Assembly: GCA_029255685.2 (NCBI GenBank)
Contig: CM055318.2
Span: forward strand, 16,125,001-16,189,000
Length of the DNA: 64,000 bases
From: Silene conica
Taxonomy: Eukaryota > Streptophyta > Magnoliopsida > Caryophyllales > Caryophyllaceae
Direction: 5' to 3'
This document shows, one piece after another, positions 32,640 to 44,048 of the stretch. The notes below the pieces were generated by a model. It worked only from the letters and a program-made list of their open reading frames with translations, was not told where the DNA came from and did no database searches. Within the stretch, counting starts at the first letter, position 1. Each line of letters opens with the position of its first letter. A program made the translations under genes and the position numbers.

Positions 32640-32874
32640 CAAGCTGCTAACAAAGTTGCTGCCAAGTCCTAGCTTTCTGAATTTACGTGTTTACCTAATG
32701 CCCCATACATCAATCAAGTTTTCGGATATTGGTTATGAAAACGATACTACGAACGTTAGATTGCATGTTCGAATCCGGCCAAACTATCAGATTGATAAAA
32801 AAAGTAGGAGTGGTTACCTTGTTGGACATATTGGTAAAAAAATGTTAATTGGGACAAATTGGTAAAAAGACGTT
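32640..32874 (+). mobile_element. SINE-like sequence, copy 1
   Basis: GCTGCTAACAAAGTTGCTGC near the start and ATGTTCGAATCCGGCC (near-consensus B box) at ~32767 suggest a tRNA-derived head. The tail is a series of GGACAxATTGGTAAAAA units. The reverse-strand sequence at 34300-34505 has the same order of parts. Confidence 0.5.
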
Positions 32875-32887
32875 GGTGTAGAACAAA

Positions 32888-33498
32888 CTAGTTTTATACT
32901 CGTGCATAATTGCACGGGTTTACTCATTAATCATTTGTTAGTAAAAAAATTTAAACGATTTTTCATGCTGATTTTATTGAATAATTATTGTTTTTATTTA
33001 TCGTGTGAGTGGTAATTAGCCCCTTAAGTTTGAAATTTGGTCACATTAACACACAAATCATTCTCGCATAAAGACTCTCCACTTGTATTCTAACGTATAC
33101 ATGTAGTTGATGTGAATTTATATTTTTTTTCAGATTTGTTTAGTTAATTGATGAAATTGTTATATTTTAATTTCTTAGTTTAATAATGGTTTTATCAATG
33201 ATTTTTTTAAATAGATACATCTTGATTTGAATGGAGGTTGATTTAATTTTCATGACTTTTTTTAGATGTTGATTTTAATAGTAGTTAACAACTAAGCATA
33301 AATCTTACAAAATAAAGGTCTCTTGTATTTTTGAATTTAAACTTATGAGAAATTAATTAAATGGAAATGAATTGAGCAACTAATTAATTCACACAAAGAA
33401 CATGAAGGGCCCTACAAAACTGAAAACATTTTACTCCATTTAAAAATTATGGACCAATAGGATTGCAAGGAAATTCTATCCCTTTTATAGTAAAGGGA
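32888..33498 (-). mobile_element. Compact non-autonomous Helitron, 611 bp
   Basis: Read on the minus strand it starts A|TCCCTTTACTATAAAAGGG, the classic plant Helitron 5' end, and finishes with the hairpin CCCGTGCAATTATGCACGAG, a short spacer and CTAG|T (CTAG at 32888-32891). Flanking plus-strand bases are A (32887) and T (33499). No coding content. From 33500 to 34299 nothing is recognised. Confidence 0.82.
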
Positions 33499-34299
33499 TT
33501 GGTAAAAAAGTTAATTAAGTGATATATAGACCAAATAAAAAAATAAATAATAATATTAAATATCTTTTAAGAATAAATGTTTGGACAATAATATATGTAA
33601 ACAATTTTTCGAGTGCTCAAATATACATCTTCAACTTGAATTTCTATTCATTGAATTTCATTTACTACATTGTATTCAAATCGACTTATATGATCATGTG
33701 TTGAGCTAAATCAAACCTCTTTATTACGAGTGTGGGTGCTGAGAAAATTATAGACAACGATTTTGATATATAAATTCGAGTTAGATTATACAACTTTTCA
33801 TGCATAAGATACATGTTTTATAAACACGATATAAGTAGGACAAATTCGAAATTGGCTTTTTTTCCAAAAAAAAAAATAATCACAAATTAAAAAACGGTAA
33901 AATACTACCAAGAAATCGTATACCCAATTTAACCGGGTACTTATAAACCGTAAACCAATTAAATCGGTTTTGATCTATACAATGGCATGTAGGATGTTAA
34001 GATTTTTAAAACCGTATACCTGTGTATTTGTTCACCACTAGCAAGTGGTGTCCTAGCGTAATATGAATCAATTTAGAATTTAGACAGCCCATGTAGATGT
34101 AGAACGAGTTAGTATCGGGTCAAAATAGGAGTGAATTCAACATGCAATTTGTTGATTATAGTTCAATATTGAACTTTGGTCGAGAAAATAATAGGTAAAA
34201 AAAATTAGCTTTTATTGATCAAGAATACTTACTTTGGCTTTTTATTTAAAATTTGACTTAAATATTTAATCATTTTTTTAAACATTAGTAAAATCATAT

Positions 34300-34505
34300 A
34301 TAGTATTTTTTTTACCAATTTGTCCAACTTTCAAGTTTTTTACCAATTTGTTCCAATCACAACTTTTTTTTATCAATCCGTCCAAGAACCCTTGCTTTTT
34401 TTTACCAGTTTGATGGTTTAGCCGTTCGAATCCCTGCCTTTTGAAATACTCACACATAACTAAAGTGAAGAATGTACAGGTTCTTAGCAAGTTAGCATTA
34501 GACAA
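34300..34505 (-). mobile_element. SINE-like sequence, copy 2
   Basis: On the minus strand: TAATGCTAACTTGCTAAGAA, then GGGATTCGAACGGC (B-box-like), then repeated GGACAAATTGGTAAAAAA and GGACGGATTGATAAAAAA tail units. Same architecture as 32640-32874. Confidence 0.5.
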
Positions 34506-34599
34506 TAAATTATTTAGGCATGTAATCGTTTATTGTTTTTCATCGTTAGTAGAAGGGTCCGTCTGACTATCAACCTTAATTATTTCACAAATTCTTATA

Positions 34600-34675
34600 T
34601 AAGACCGCACAATCCGTTGCAAGCTTGCGACGGGCCGAATACGCCCCGTATTGTAGCAAATGGGTATGGGTCAGC
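34600..34675 (+). repeat. Left inverted end of the FAR1 element, with HindIII-centred palindrome
   Basis: The block around 34614-34635 (CCGTTGCAAGCTTGCGACGG) is a near-perfect palindrome; the partner end at 39391-39412 is perfect. Both lie ~14 bases inside the terminus. Confidence 0.7.
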
Positions 34676-35017
34676 ATTGATGAAGGAATTGATGGGTGCC
34701 GTCAATCCCCTGCCATGTTTGTCCTTGTTGTACTATTGTCTACTATTTATTACTAATAATTAGCATTTAATAATACTATTAATAATAACTAATCAAATAA
34801 TACCCTTATACATACAACACAAAATCATATTTTGTGTTCCACCGCCCAAAATCCATTCAAATTTTTCATTTTTTTTCTTCATTTCATCCCCCTCCTTTTC
34901 ATATCTTCATAAACACACCATCACAACATCATCTTTCTCTCTAAATTTTTCATACAACCAAGTGAAAAAAAGCCACAAGTTTTACGTAAATAATATAAGG
35001 AAACAAAAATCCGACGA

Positions 35018-36517
35018 ATGATGGACGGGGATGATGTCGGTCTGGTTACTAATGATACGAGGGAGGGAGATGATACAAGGAATGCGGAGATGACGGACGC
35101 GGTTGAAGACGGGTTGCTTACTAACGATATAGATAATACAACTCAAGAGATTTCGGAACTAAATTGTAGTATGCAAGGTATTGACGGCACTCTTTGTGTT
35201 TCATATTGGTAGTTTAATTTTTGTGATCATCATTATTTAGTGTTTTATTTACCATATCAAGCTTCTCCTATTGGCATGTGGGTTGTGGGTATGGACTGGT
35301 TTTATGGGTTTTGCATGGTAAGGTAAAGGCTTGTTCCTTACGGAATGTTCATGTCAAGTTAATGTTGCTACTTTCGGGTTTTATGTGCCCTGGCAAAGTA
35401 TCGACAAATACCATGGTCAGATTAAATGTTGTTAGGGGTAGAGTTTATGTGCATTTATAAGACTACTTTAGTTACCATCTAGGGATGCATGTATCTGTGT
35501 TAATTTACGAAGTTTACATGTCAGATAAATGTTGCTACTATAGGGGTTAATGTGACCCTGGCATAGTCTGTGCACAGAACATGTTTTAGTTATATTAATA
35601 TGAAGTTTACATGTCAGGTAAATGTTGCTACTATGGGGGTTTTATGTGCCCCTTGCAAAGTATGGTAAGAGTTTATTCAGATAAAATGTTGTTAGTGTCA
35701 GTGTTTATGTGCACCTGTAAGGGTACTTTAGTTACCATGTGGAACTTTGCATGCATGTGTGATCATTTTGTGTGAGCCCGTAAAATGTCGGTTGGTTGAG
35801 GGGATATGTGTCCCTGGCAAGATTGCCTAATCAGTACATTGTTCTAACATGTTCGGTATTTTGTGGGTTATGTACCCATTTCAGGGTGTATTAGGTACCC
35901 CCTGGGGGTGCATGTATGTGCGTAAGTGATACTAAAAAACATACAATTTATTCTAAGATACTGTGGTGATTGTGTCTGCAGATTTTTCACTATCGCTAGT
36001 TGGTAAGGAAGTTGCAACGTGGGAAGATGTGTACGAGATGTACGTCAAGCACTCACAGGCGTTGGGTTTCAGCGTTAGGAAAGGGACCTCTCGCAGGGCG
36101 AATGGCCCTGGGACACCGTTTGTGGAGAGGTACTTTGTGTGCTCCGCAGAAGGGACGCATGCTAATGGTAGTCGGGCAGTTGAGGAGGGGCTGCCGGATG
36201 TGGCCAATAAGCAGAAGAGGAATGCAGCGGTTAGTCGATGTCAATGCAAAGCGGGTGTGCGGTCCCATGTGAACGAAGGGGGGAAGTGGGAGGTTCTGCA
36301 CCACATAGTTGAACACAACCATGAATTCACCCCTATTCAGTGGCAGGAGCACCATCGGTCAGAGAGGCGCATTACTGATGCGGAGGGGGATGCTATCAGG
36401 GCAATGACAGAAGCCTTTGTTGCCCCTACCGTTCAGACAGAAAACAGATGTCAACAAACTATACCATTATGTATTGTATCATACATAACAAATAAAGAAG
36501 TACACATATTCACTTGA
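35018..36517 (+). pseudogene. FAR1/FHY3-type DNA-binding domain gene, truncated (two exons, 231 aa)
   Basis: Exon 1 (35018-35177) joins exon 2 (35982-36517) by a GT-AG intron of 804 bases in phase, giving an acidic leader (~53 aa) followed by a FAR1 domain. The domain reads WEDVYEMYVKHSQALGFSVR, RYFVCSAEG, SRCQCKAG and IVEHNHEFTP, with the Cys-x-Cys and His-x-His zinc ligands of the WRKY-GCM1 fold. In FAR1/FHY3 and Mutator-like transposases this domain binds DNA and precedes the MULE catalytic and SWIM domains. Here it stops soon after EAFVAPTVQTE, where the tandem repeat begins, and the last ~25 residues are repeat-derived. If expressed it could be a binding-only protein able to compete for element ends. 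A tail replacement, not a frameshift, caused the loss. Confidence 0.75.
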
Positions 36518-37230
36518 TCAAATAAGAATACATGTCAACAACATCAAGAGTAATGTTTGCATCCAACAATAAGCTTATGAAACACTACATCTAAGCAGAA
36601 CAAGATATGTTGACAAATTATAAAACTATGTAATCACCAAACAAAATGCCTCACAGTAACAACATAACAGAATTTCCGACTGAAAACAGATGTCAACAAA
36701 CTATACCATTATGTGTTGTATGATACATAACAAATAAAGAAGTACACATATTCACTTGATCAAATAAGAATACATGTCAACAACATCAACAGTAATGTTT
36801 GCATCCAACATTAAGCATATGAAACAATACATGTAAGCAGAACAAGATATGTTGACAAATTATACAAATATGTAATCACCAAACATAATGCCTCACAATA
36901 ACAACATCACAGAACTTCAGTCTGAAAACATATGTCAAGTAACTATACCATTATGTGATGATGATACATAACAAATAAAGAAGTACACATATAAGCAGGA
37001 CAAGATATGTTGATAAAGTATACAACTATGTAATTACCAAACATAGTGCCTAACAATAACAACAGCACAGAACTTCAGACTGAAAACTAATGACAACTAA
37101 CTATGCCATTATGTGATGCATGAAACATAACAAATACAGAAGCACACATATCCACTAAACAAATAAAAATAACAACAAGCAAGAAAAACTGATGTCAACT
37201 AACTATGACATTACGTTAAATTGCATGTTA
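36440..37230. repeat. 242-bp tandem repeat array in the FAR1 element
   Basis: GAAAACAGATGTCAACAAAC-like starts recur at 36440, 36682 and 36924 (242 bases apart), then at 37082 (158, a shortened unit) and in decayed form near 37190. Units share ACATAACAAATAAAGAAGTA and AAGATATGTTGACAAATTAT segments. It sits exactly where the FAR1 reading frame loses homology. Confidence 0.9.
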
Positions 37231-37547
37231 ACCAATTGAAAGTTAATGTTAACACCACCAGGGGGAAACATAATAACAATTTCTAAATACATAACATAAG
37301 CGTAACGCACAAACAATTCAGACAACCTTTTGACAAATTGTAACTACATAACATCAGAATCCTACTTACTTGATCAGTTCCAAACAGTCCTCATAGCCCT
37401 TTCGTTTCTTTGAACTCTCCCCAGGTTCTCTCCTCGTTGCGAGGACCTTTGACAGCTTAGTATTTTCTGTACAACCACTCAGACAACAGACGGAAAGCGT
37501 GTCAAATTCGCGTACAACGTGCACGTGGCTGACAAAACTCTTAAAAA

Positions 37548-39085
37548 TCAAAACTCACGGGCCGTACTTTTGTTAACCTCGCTACGTTTTAAGCTTTGTT
37601 TGCGCGGCGGCTTTTTAACTAGTGCGATTGCTTTTTCAATATCCGCATCAACCGCATCTGCAGAAACAAAGAAACCAGTTAATACACCCCACCCATACTG
37701 TTACCAATTCAACAGAATAGGCAAAGGGACGAAGAATACCGTCGTCAACATCGGCACCGTCCTCGTCTTCAGATTCACCACGTTCTTCGTCTGAAGCCTC
37801 CACTACTGCCTTCCCTTTGCCTTTTCCCCTACTACTGGCAGCAGTGAAAGTAACCTTCCTCCGGGCTCCTTTCACCGTAGTAGCTACTTCATCTTCCGGT
37901 TGCTCGACCGCTGCCTCCTCGTCAGCCGCCTCCTCCTCCACGTCGTCTTCTTCGGTTGGTTCCTGGACCGCTTTTCCTTTGCCTTTGGCCCCAACTCTCC
38001 CTTTAGCTTGCACTTTCTTTACTGGAACTTCCTCATTTGTTGTTGCTGTAAGGACATGGATAAACCATGTCACACAGAACCAACATATGTTAGATCATCT
38101 AACAACATATGTTAGTATGTCAGGATATACAGATATAATGTTACCATGCCACATTCTCAGAACAACTACTAACATATTGTCAATAACTACCCAACATATG
38201 CTCACATTTTTCAGGATATTTAGCCTCAATCATGTTTACTACCTACATTTTTAACATGTCAGAAATATTGGTTAATGTCAGAGTTCTTAACTTTGTCATG
38301 CTTTCTAAACATTCCTGACATTTTTAAGCGAAAAACCCAGAAAATGCTAAAAACCCAGAAACGGAACATTATTATGTAAACATTAAACATTATTATGTAA
38401 ACATTATTATTTAAACAGATCAAACAACATTTCAAACATGCACTCAAATAACAACAAAAATACCCAGAAACCCATATAAACCCTAAAAATACCAGAACAT
38501 TATTTTAACCAAAAAAACCCAGAACATTAGTACAAGCAACATTATATTAAACAATTAAAAGCACTTCAATCAAGATGTTTACACAACACAACAATAAACA
38601 ACAAAACAACAAACATCCCCACGAAAGAACCCAGAAATCTAAACCACAAACCCTAACCCCTACAAATAACCCAGAAACCCACGAAAAAAACCCAGAAACC
38701 CAGGAATTACTAAAAATCACCATAAAACCCAAAAAATTACCAACATTTAACATTTTTTATCAACCAAGAATTACCAAAAAAATCAGGAGGACAACTTAAA
38801 AAATGACATGCATTTATCAACAAAGAAACAAACATTTAACATTTTTTAAAACTCGAATAATGTAACTATTATGTAAAAATGACATGCATTTATCAACAAA
38901 AAAATTACCCAAAACATTTATATGGATTTTTTTTAAACTCTAATTTTCTAACTAACAAATATACCAACAAATTACTAAAAATAACATGCATTTGAATAAT
39001 GAAATATGTGTATACCTTCATCATTCTTACTCGATGATACAGCCTTCTTCACTAATGCACGTTTCGCACTCTGCTTTGTAACCAT
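37548..39085 (-). CDS. Convergent gene of the FAR1 element: charged 161-aa protein (three exons), unknown
   Basis: Exons 39085-39016, 38045-37740 and 37657-37548 join through GT-AG introns with matching phase (70+306+110 = 486 bases) to a TGA stop. The product starts basic (MVTKQSAKRALVKKAV), then alternates GAKGKGKAV and SRGKGKGKAV blocks with long Glu/Asp runs, and ends DADIEKAIALVKKPPRKQSL. No catalytic motif or membrane segment; the composition suggests a nuclear, intrinsically disordered protein. It starts ~340 bases inside the right inverted end, so that end probably supplies its promoter. A further open stretch (37366-37551, ending at a GTAAGT donor) could be an extra exon, but joining it in frame needs an implausibly short 39-base intron. 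I do not recognise a family. Confidence 0.55.
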
Positions 39086-39354
39086 TTTCGTCCTTTATGT
39101 TCGTTTTTCTGGTGGTTTTTGGTAGAGATAAATGAAGGAATTCTAGAGAGAAGGAGGGATTTTTATGGAAAATGGAGGAGTGATTAATGGAAAGGAGAGG
39201 GAGGGGATGTTTGCAGTTGAGATTAATGGAAAGGAGAATGGAAATGACGGTTTGTGTACCCGAGACCTTTTGGGGAAACAACCCCTTATTTAATTAATAT
39301 TGCATGACATCATCAACAAGTCATCAGCCAACTTGCATGTATCCATCAGCACAA

Positions 39355-39425
39355 AATGGTGTGTATTCGACCCATATCCCCCATATTTGGCCCGTCGCAA
39401 GCTTGCGACGGGTATGTCCGTCTTA
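39355..39425 (-). repeat. Right inverted end of the FAR1 element
   Basis: Contains the perfect 22-base palindrome at 39391-39412 (core GTCGCAAGCTTGCGAC) and ends GTCTTA, the complement of the left TAAGAC. Confidence 0.7.
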
Positions 39426-39534
39426 CAAAAAACGGACTGTAATTATAACTATTTACATGATGATGTGTTAAGCACTTTAATATGAGGAAGTTGATCCATT
39501 TACAAACGAATAATTTATGTATATTTGATGAGAT

Positions 39535-40007
39535 TGTTGGAAGTATTACTTCAAAAGAAGCTTACTTATCCCACATTGGTAGAATAAATAAGAAGTTTGT
39601 AGTTTATAAGTGAATTAGGGTATGATACTACCAATATGTGTAGTAGTGAGGGGACAACGTTACCAAACACGCGCGCGCGCCGGGCCGGGCCGGGCTCTGG
39701 TAGAGAACCCGCGGTGCGTGCCGTAGGCTACTTTTGTGTTCTCCTCTCTTTCTCTCTGCAATACATTTCAATCTGGTCCCTAAAATATTCTGACAACGTT
39801 CTCTTAGTAGTTCTTAATCTGAGTCTTCGTCATACACCTTAGGCTCGGAAGTCGTGTAACCCTGAGGGTTGGTTGCCAAGAGGCTGTGTGTATTGAGCGG
39901 GGCAAATTCAACTTTAGGGCAGTGCTTTTGATCATGCCACGACATCTTGTTTCCAAGTTCTGTAAGTTCATTTTGTTTTCTTTTTAAGTATAGCTATACC
40001 ACCTACA
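39535..40007 (+). repeat. 5' LTR of the Copia element (473 bp)
   Basis: Begins TGTTGGAAGTATTACTTC and ends ACCTACA. Contains a CGCG/GGGCCGGGCCGGG patch at 39670-39700. It lacks the ~120 bases present in the 3' LTR near 48620-48765. Confidence 0.9.
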
Positions 40008-40065
40008 GTCTAAAGTTGAATTTCTAATTTTTTTTCCTTGCTCGTAAAAATTTAGTTCAGGCGAT

Positions 40066-41212
40066 ATGACTATACTTGCTTCTGCTGCTTCTTTCAAACC
40101 GACCCTTATGCCTACTGTTTTTATCCCTGATATGTCAAAAATCAGTTTACTAGATGGTAAAAACTATAGGATTTGGTCGGATAAAGTTGATTTCCTTTTA
40201 AGTCAGTTGAAGGTAGATTATACCCTGACCGAAACCGAAGCACCAGAAAAAAGTGAACGGAATTTTTTTTGCAGACAATAAAACTTGTCATGGTCTCTTA
40301 CTACATTATATGACCGAGCCTCTATTTTTAATCTATAGTAAGCATACTACCGCTAAAAAAATCTGGGACGCTCTTAAAACAAAATACGGAACAGATGACT
40401 TTGGAACTAAAAAGTATGCTTGCAGTAGATGGCTAAATTTCCGTATAACCGATGAACAATCTGTTTTAGACCAAGTTCATGAGTATGAGACTTTATGTAC
40501 CGACATTATTACGGAGGGTATGAAAATCTGTGAAAATTTTCAAGCTAACTGTCTTCTCGAGAAACTTCTACCTTCTTGGCAGAATTATGTACACAATATG
40601 AAACACAAACAGAAAGAATTTTATCTTGTTGAATTGGTGTCACACATCAAAATTGAAGAACAAAACATAATCCAATCAAAGGGTAAGCAAGTTGACCACT
40701 CTTCCTCCAATGTAAATCTTGTTGAGACAAAAGGTTACAACAAGGGTTCCAGACGCAACGACAACAAAAACAAAGACAGAAGATCAAGCCAAAATCTAGA
40801 GGTAAAAAATCAGTCGAATTTCAAACCTAGAAGGCCGTTCAAAGGAGAATGTTTTACTTGTGGTGAAACGGGTCATTCCGCGAAATTCTGTCCTCAAGGA
40901 TCCCAAGGAAAGTCGAGAAACAAACACCAAGCTCATCTTACTGAAACTGAAGAAATTATTGTCGCAGTTGTATCCGAGGTGTATTTGGTGAGCAATGTTA
41001 CGGAATGGGTCCTAGATACTGGAGTCACGAGTCATATATGCTGTGACAAGGACGCGCTATTCAAGGAATATGTGCCAGAAACTAATGGGCAATGCGTGTT
41101 CATGGGAAATTCTAGCACTACATGTGTCATTGGTAAGGCAAAGGTACAATTGAAGCTAACATCCGGTAAAATTCTTGAACTTAATAATGCTGCATGTGCC
41201 CGAAATCCGTAG
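40066..41212 (+). pseudogene. Copia gag and protease, frameshifted
   Basis: The gag start (MTILASAASFKPTLMP) with the DGKNYRIWSDKV motif runs from 40066. The frame breaks at a run of T around 40262-40270 and resumes in another frame to 41212. The UBN2-type capsid region follows, then a CCHC knuckle CFTCGETGHSAKFC (near 40853-40892) that would bind RNA. The protease motif WVLDTGVTSHIC (near 41005) has DTG in place of the usual Copia DSG. The stop at 41212 is another frameshift: the following GAG-pre-integrase part continues in a different frame. Confidence 0.88.
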
Positions 41213-41781
41213 GAACCTCATTTCAGGTTCTCTTCTTAATAAAGCTGGCATAAAAATCACTTTTGAATCCGACAAACTTGTACTCACTAGAAATAATAAT
41301 TTTGTTGGAAAAGGTTTTTGTATTGGCGGGATTTTTGTGCTCGATGTGGTAACAATTAATAAAAACCCCACCGCTTCCGTTTATCTTGCTGAGACTATTA
41401 CTTTGTGGCATGCTAGATTAGGTCATATTAATGTGGATTATGTTAAACATTTAAAGAGTCTTGACCTTATATCTAGCTTTAGTAATACGACTTTTGACAA
41501 GTGTGAGATATGTAAAGCTAAACATTCCAGGACACCGTTTAATAAACAAGTCAAACGTGCTTATACCCTTGTTGAATTAATCCATACGGATTTAGGAGAT
41601 TTCATAAACACGATGAGCCGTGAAGGTAAGCGTTATTACCTTACTTTTGTTGATGACTTTTCTAGATATACGAAAGTATACTTTTTAAGCACAAAAGATG
41701 AAGCTGAGCAAAAATTCATGATCTATAAAGTTGAAGTTGAGAATCAATTAGATCTTAAAATTAAACATGTTAGGCCTGACT
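41175..41781 (+). pseudogene. Copia integrase, 5' half, cut by the solo LTR
   Basis: GAG-pre-integrase region with the zinc motif HARLGHINVDYVKHL and CEICKAKH (His2-Cys2), then the first catalytic Asp in IHTDLGDF and FVDDFSRYT. The frame ends at the inserted TGTAACATCCC sequence just before the second Asp region. The rest resumes after 45692. Confidence 0.88.
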
Positions 41782-42737
41782 GTAACATCCCGTATTTTCG
41801 TAAAATCTAATTTAAGCGTTTTAAATTATTTTACGTATAAAATAATATTTTAATAATTTATTTCGAAAGATTTAATTTAATAAGTAAGATCCGTCTTAAG
41901 AACCTCAAGTCCTTAAGACGAATACGAACTTGGCAAGGTTTAAATATCCGACTTAAATATCCGTTCTAATAATCCGACCCGTTCTTTTAATACGGAAAGG
42001 ACACCTCACTTGTACCCTACTTAAATAAGATGTCGACATTCTTCTTCTCCAAGGTTTCATTTTACAGTAAACCATATTTCTACAAACCTCATAAACCTCC
42101 ATTTTATTCCTCCTTCTTTTGAGAAATTCTTCATCATCCGGTACTCGAATCGAGGTAACAACGACATTTTCGGAATCCTCATTCGATTTCCAAGCCATCT
42201 ATCACTTTCTTTTTGTAAATCCTTTCACTCGAAAATTGGGCTGTTTTCTCTTAATTCCGTTTTAAGTGCTTAAAATCCGTTTTCTATGCTTGTAGGTGTT
42301 GGCTTAGAGGATCCAGAGATCGATAGCTACATAGTTGAGGAGGATCTTTAGCCGGATTAGCTTGAAAGGTGACGATAATGAGAAACTCGGCCTTTATGTG
42401 TATATTAGCATGTTTGTTGCGATTCTTGTGTTGGTTTCTGTTTTTGTTGATGTATATTGATCAAAAGACTTAGTAATATGTTTAGGATGATGTTGATATG
42501 AAGAATTCATGCTTTAAGTGGTTGCTATATGTTCCTAAGTTCATTTTTAGTTTTTCGCATTTTGCGACGGATACTTATTAAATTCATTTGAGGATTGTTA
42601 TGGGACTTACTTGCGGATAGATTAGTAGTATTTGGTGTTTGATATTGTTGTGTAAACATCACATGAATCGTTGTGTAAGTTTTGGTGTCGAATGATTGAG
42701 TTTTGAAGAAGGCTGATTATCGCGTTTTCGTTACAGG

Positions 42738-43130
42738 CTCTCTGAGCCGGTCGACCGACCGGCCGCCGGTCGACCGGCTGGGAGCGCATCCTTGTGTTTT
42801 TCGTATTTTTAAGATTTTGGCCTTAAGACTGCCAGCCGGCCGACCGGCTGCCTGCCGACCGGCTGGTAGTCATTGTTGTATTAAGGGTGTTTGCGAAGAA
42901 TATAGGATAGAAGGGGAGCCCAGCCGGCAGACCGGCCGCCTGCCAGCCGGCTGGGAGTGCATGTGGGGATGGTTACGTGTTTGGTGAAGGCTAAGGGAAG
43001 GTCTTCCCAGCCGGCCGACCGGCTGCCTGCCGACCGGCTGGGAGCCCTTTTGTGTTCTAGGTTTTAAAGAAAGAAGACAGGCTGAGGAGGTCACCAGCCG
43101 GCCGACCGGCTGCCTGCCGACCCGCTGGGG
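42738..43130. repeat. Five palindromic GC-rich clusters at ~88-bp spacing
   Basis: Blocks of the type CAGCCGGCCGACCGGCTG followed by CCTGCCGACCGGCTGG occur at about 42745, 42833, 42921, 43010 and 43094. Each block can fold on itself and pair with its neighbours. Intervening sequence is not conserved. Confidence 0.85.
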
Positions 43131-44048
43131 ACCCCTGTAGGCTATTTGATTTTGAAATTTAATCGTAACTTTCAGATGGTTAGTCGGTTTTGGTTGAAAC
43201 TCGTTTTGTGTACCTTTGGCATGTATTTGAGGTCCCCGGAGGATGGGCAACATTATATTGGGTTCGGGAATGGAGTAAGGATAGAGACCCCCCGGTCGGG
43301 TAACCGAAAGGGAAACCGGCTCTCCCTCAACTTAGTTCCCGGGGTCAATTAAGTGTTGATTAGGAGTTAAGAAAAATAGAACTATAGATTAGTTCATAGA
43401 CTTTGGTTGACATTGTATTGATGCGTATTAAGTTATGCCTTAAGCTGGCCTCTGAACTTAATACGTGAGTTGTTTGTCATATATGGGGATATGCCTTAAG
43501 TTGGCCTCTGAGCCCTATATGTGTATGTTTGTCGTGTCTGGAACATGCCTTAAGCTGGCCTCTGAGTTCAGACATGTGTGATAGTGATCGCGTCGGAACA
43601 TGCCTTAAGTTGTCCTCTGAGTCTGACGAGTAGAGCAGCTGCACAACGGGGTAGCTAAGGAACTGACACCTTGCCCGGAGTGCAGATGTTTGGTGCTAGA
43701 ACATGCCTTAAGTTGGCCTCTGAGTTTAGTACCTTGTGATGTGGTGAAGGGACATGCCTTAAGCTGGCCTCTGAGTCCTTTACTCACTACTACAAAAAAG
43801 GCCAAAGAAACCTGTTGAAAAAGGCCTTAGACACCTGTTAGTCATAGGTGTCTTTGGTTAAGAAACTTGTTGGAAGAACTGGTATCTTATCTAACAATTA
43901 AAGAGATTTGTTTTTATAATAACTGGTGTCTTTGACTTATACCTGTTATCAATTATGTCCGGTGTCTTTGGCATATATCTATGACACCACTCTCATCTAC
44001 ACACGGTTACTTTGGCATGGTTCTTTTGTTTTTTAAAAAAATGATACA

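Larger units (their letters stand above)
34600..39425. mobile_element. Mutator/FAR1-type element with two convergent genes, 4.83 kb
   Basis: Left end TAAGACCGCACAATCCG and right end, read inward, TAAGACGGACATACCCG both continue into a GCAAGCTTGC palindrome and a GGGTATGGGTC or GGGATATGGGTC segment, giving inverted ends of about 70 bp. A FAR1-domain gene runs rightward from 35018; a three-exon gene for a charged protein runs leftward from 39085. Between them lies a 242-bp tandem array. The MULE transposase and SWIM parts expected after a FAR1 domain are missing, so it is internally deleted. No target-site duplication was found, which weakens the exact borders. Confidence 0.65.

Noticed and set aside
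37817-38254. 145-codon plus-strand ORF opposite the charged-protein gene
   Set aside because: Mirror frame of the exon at 37740-38045; the minus frame has matching splice phases.
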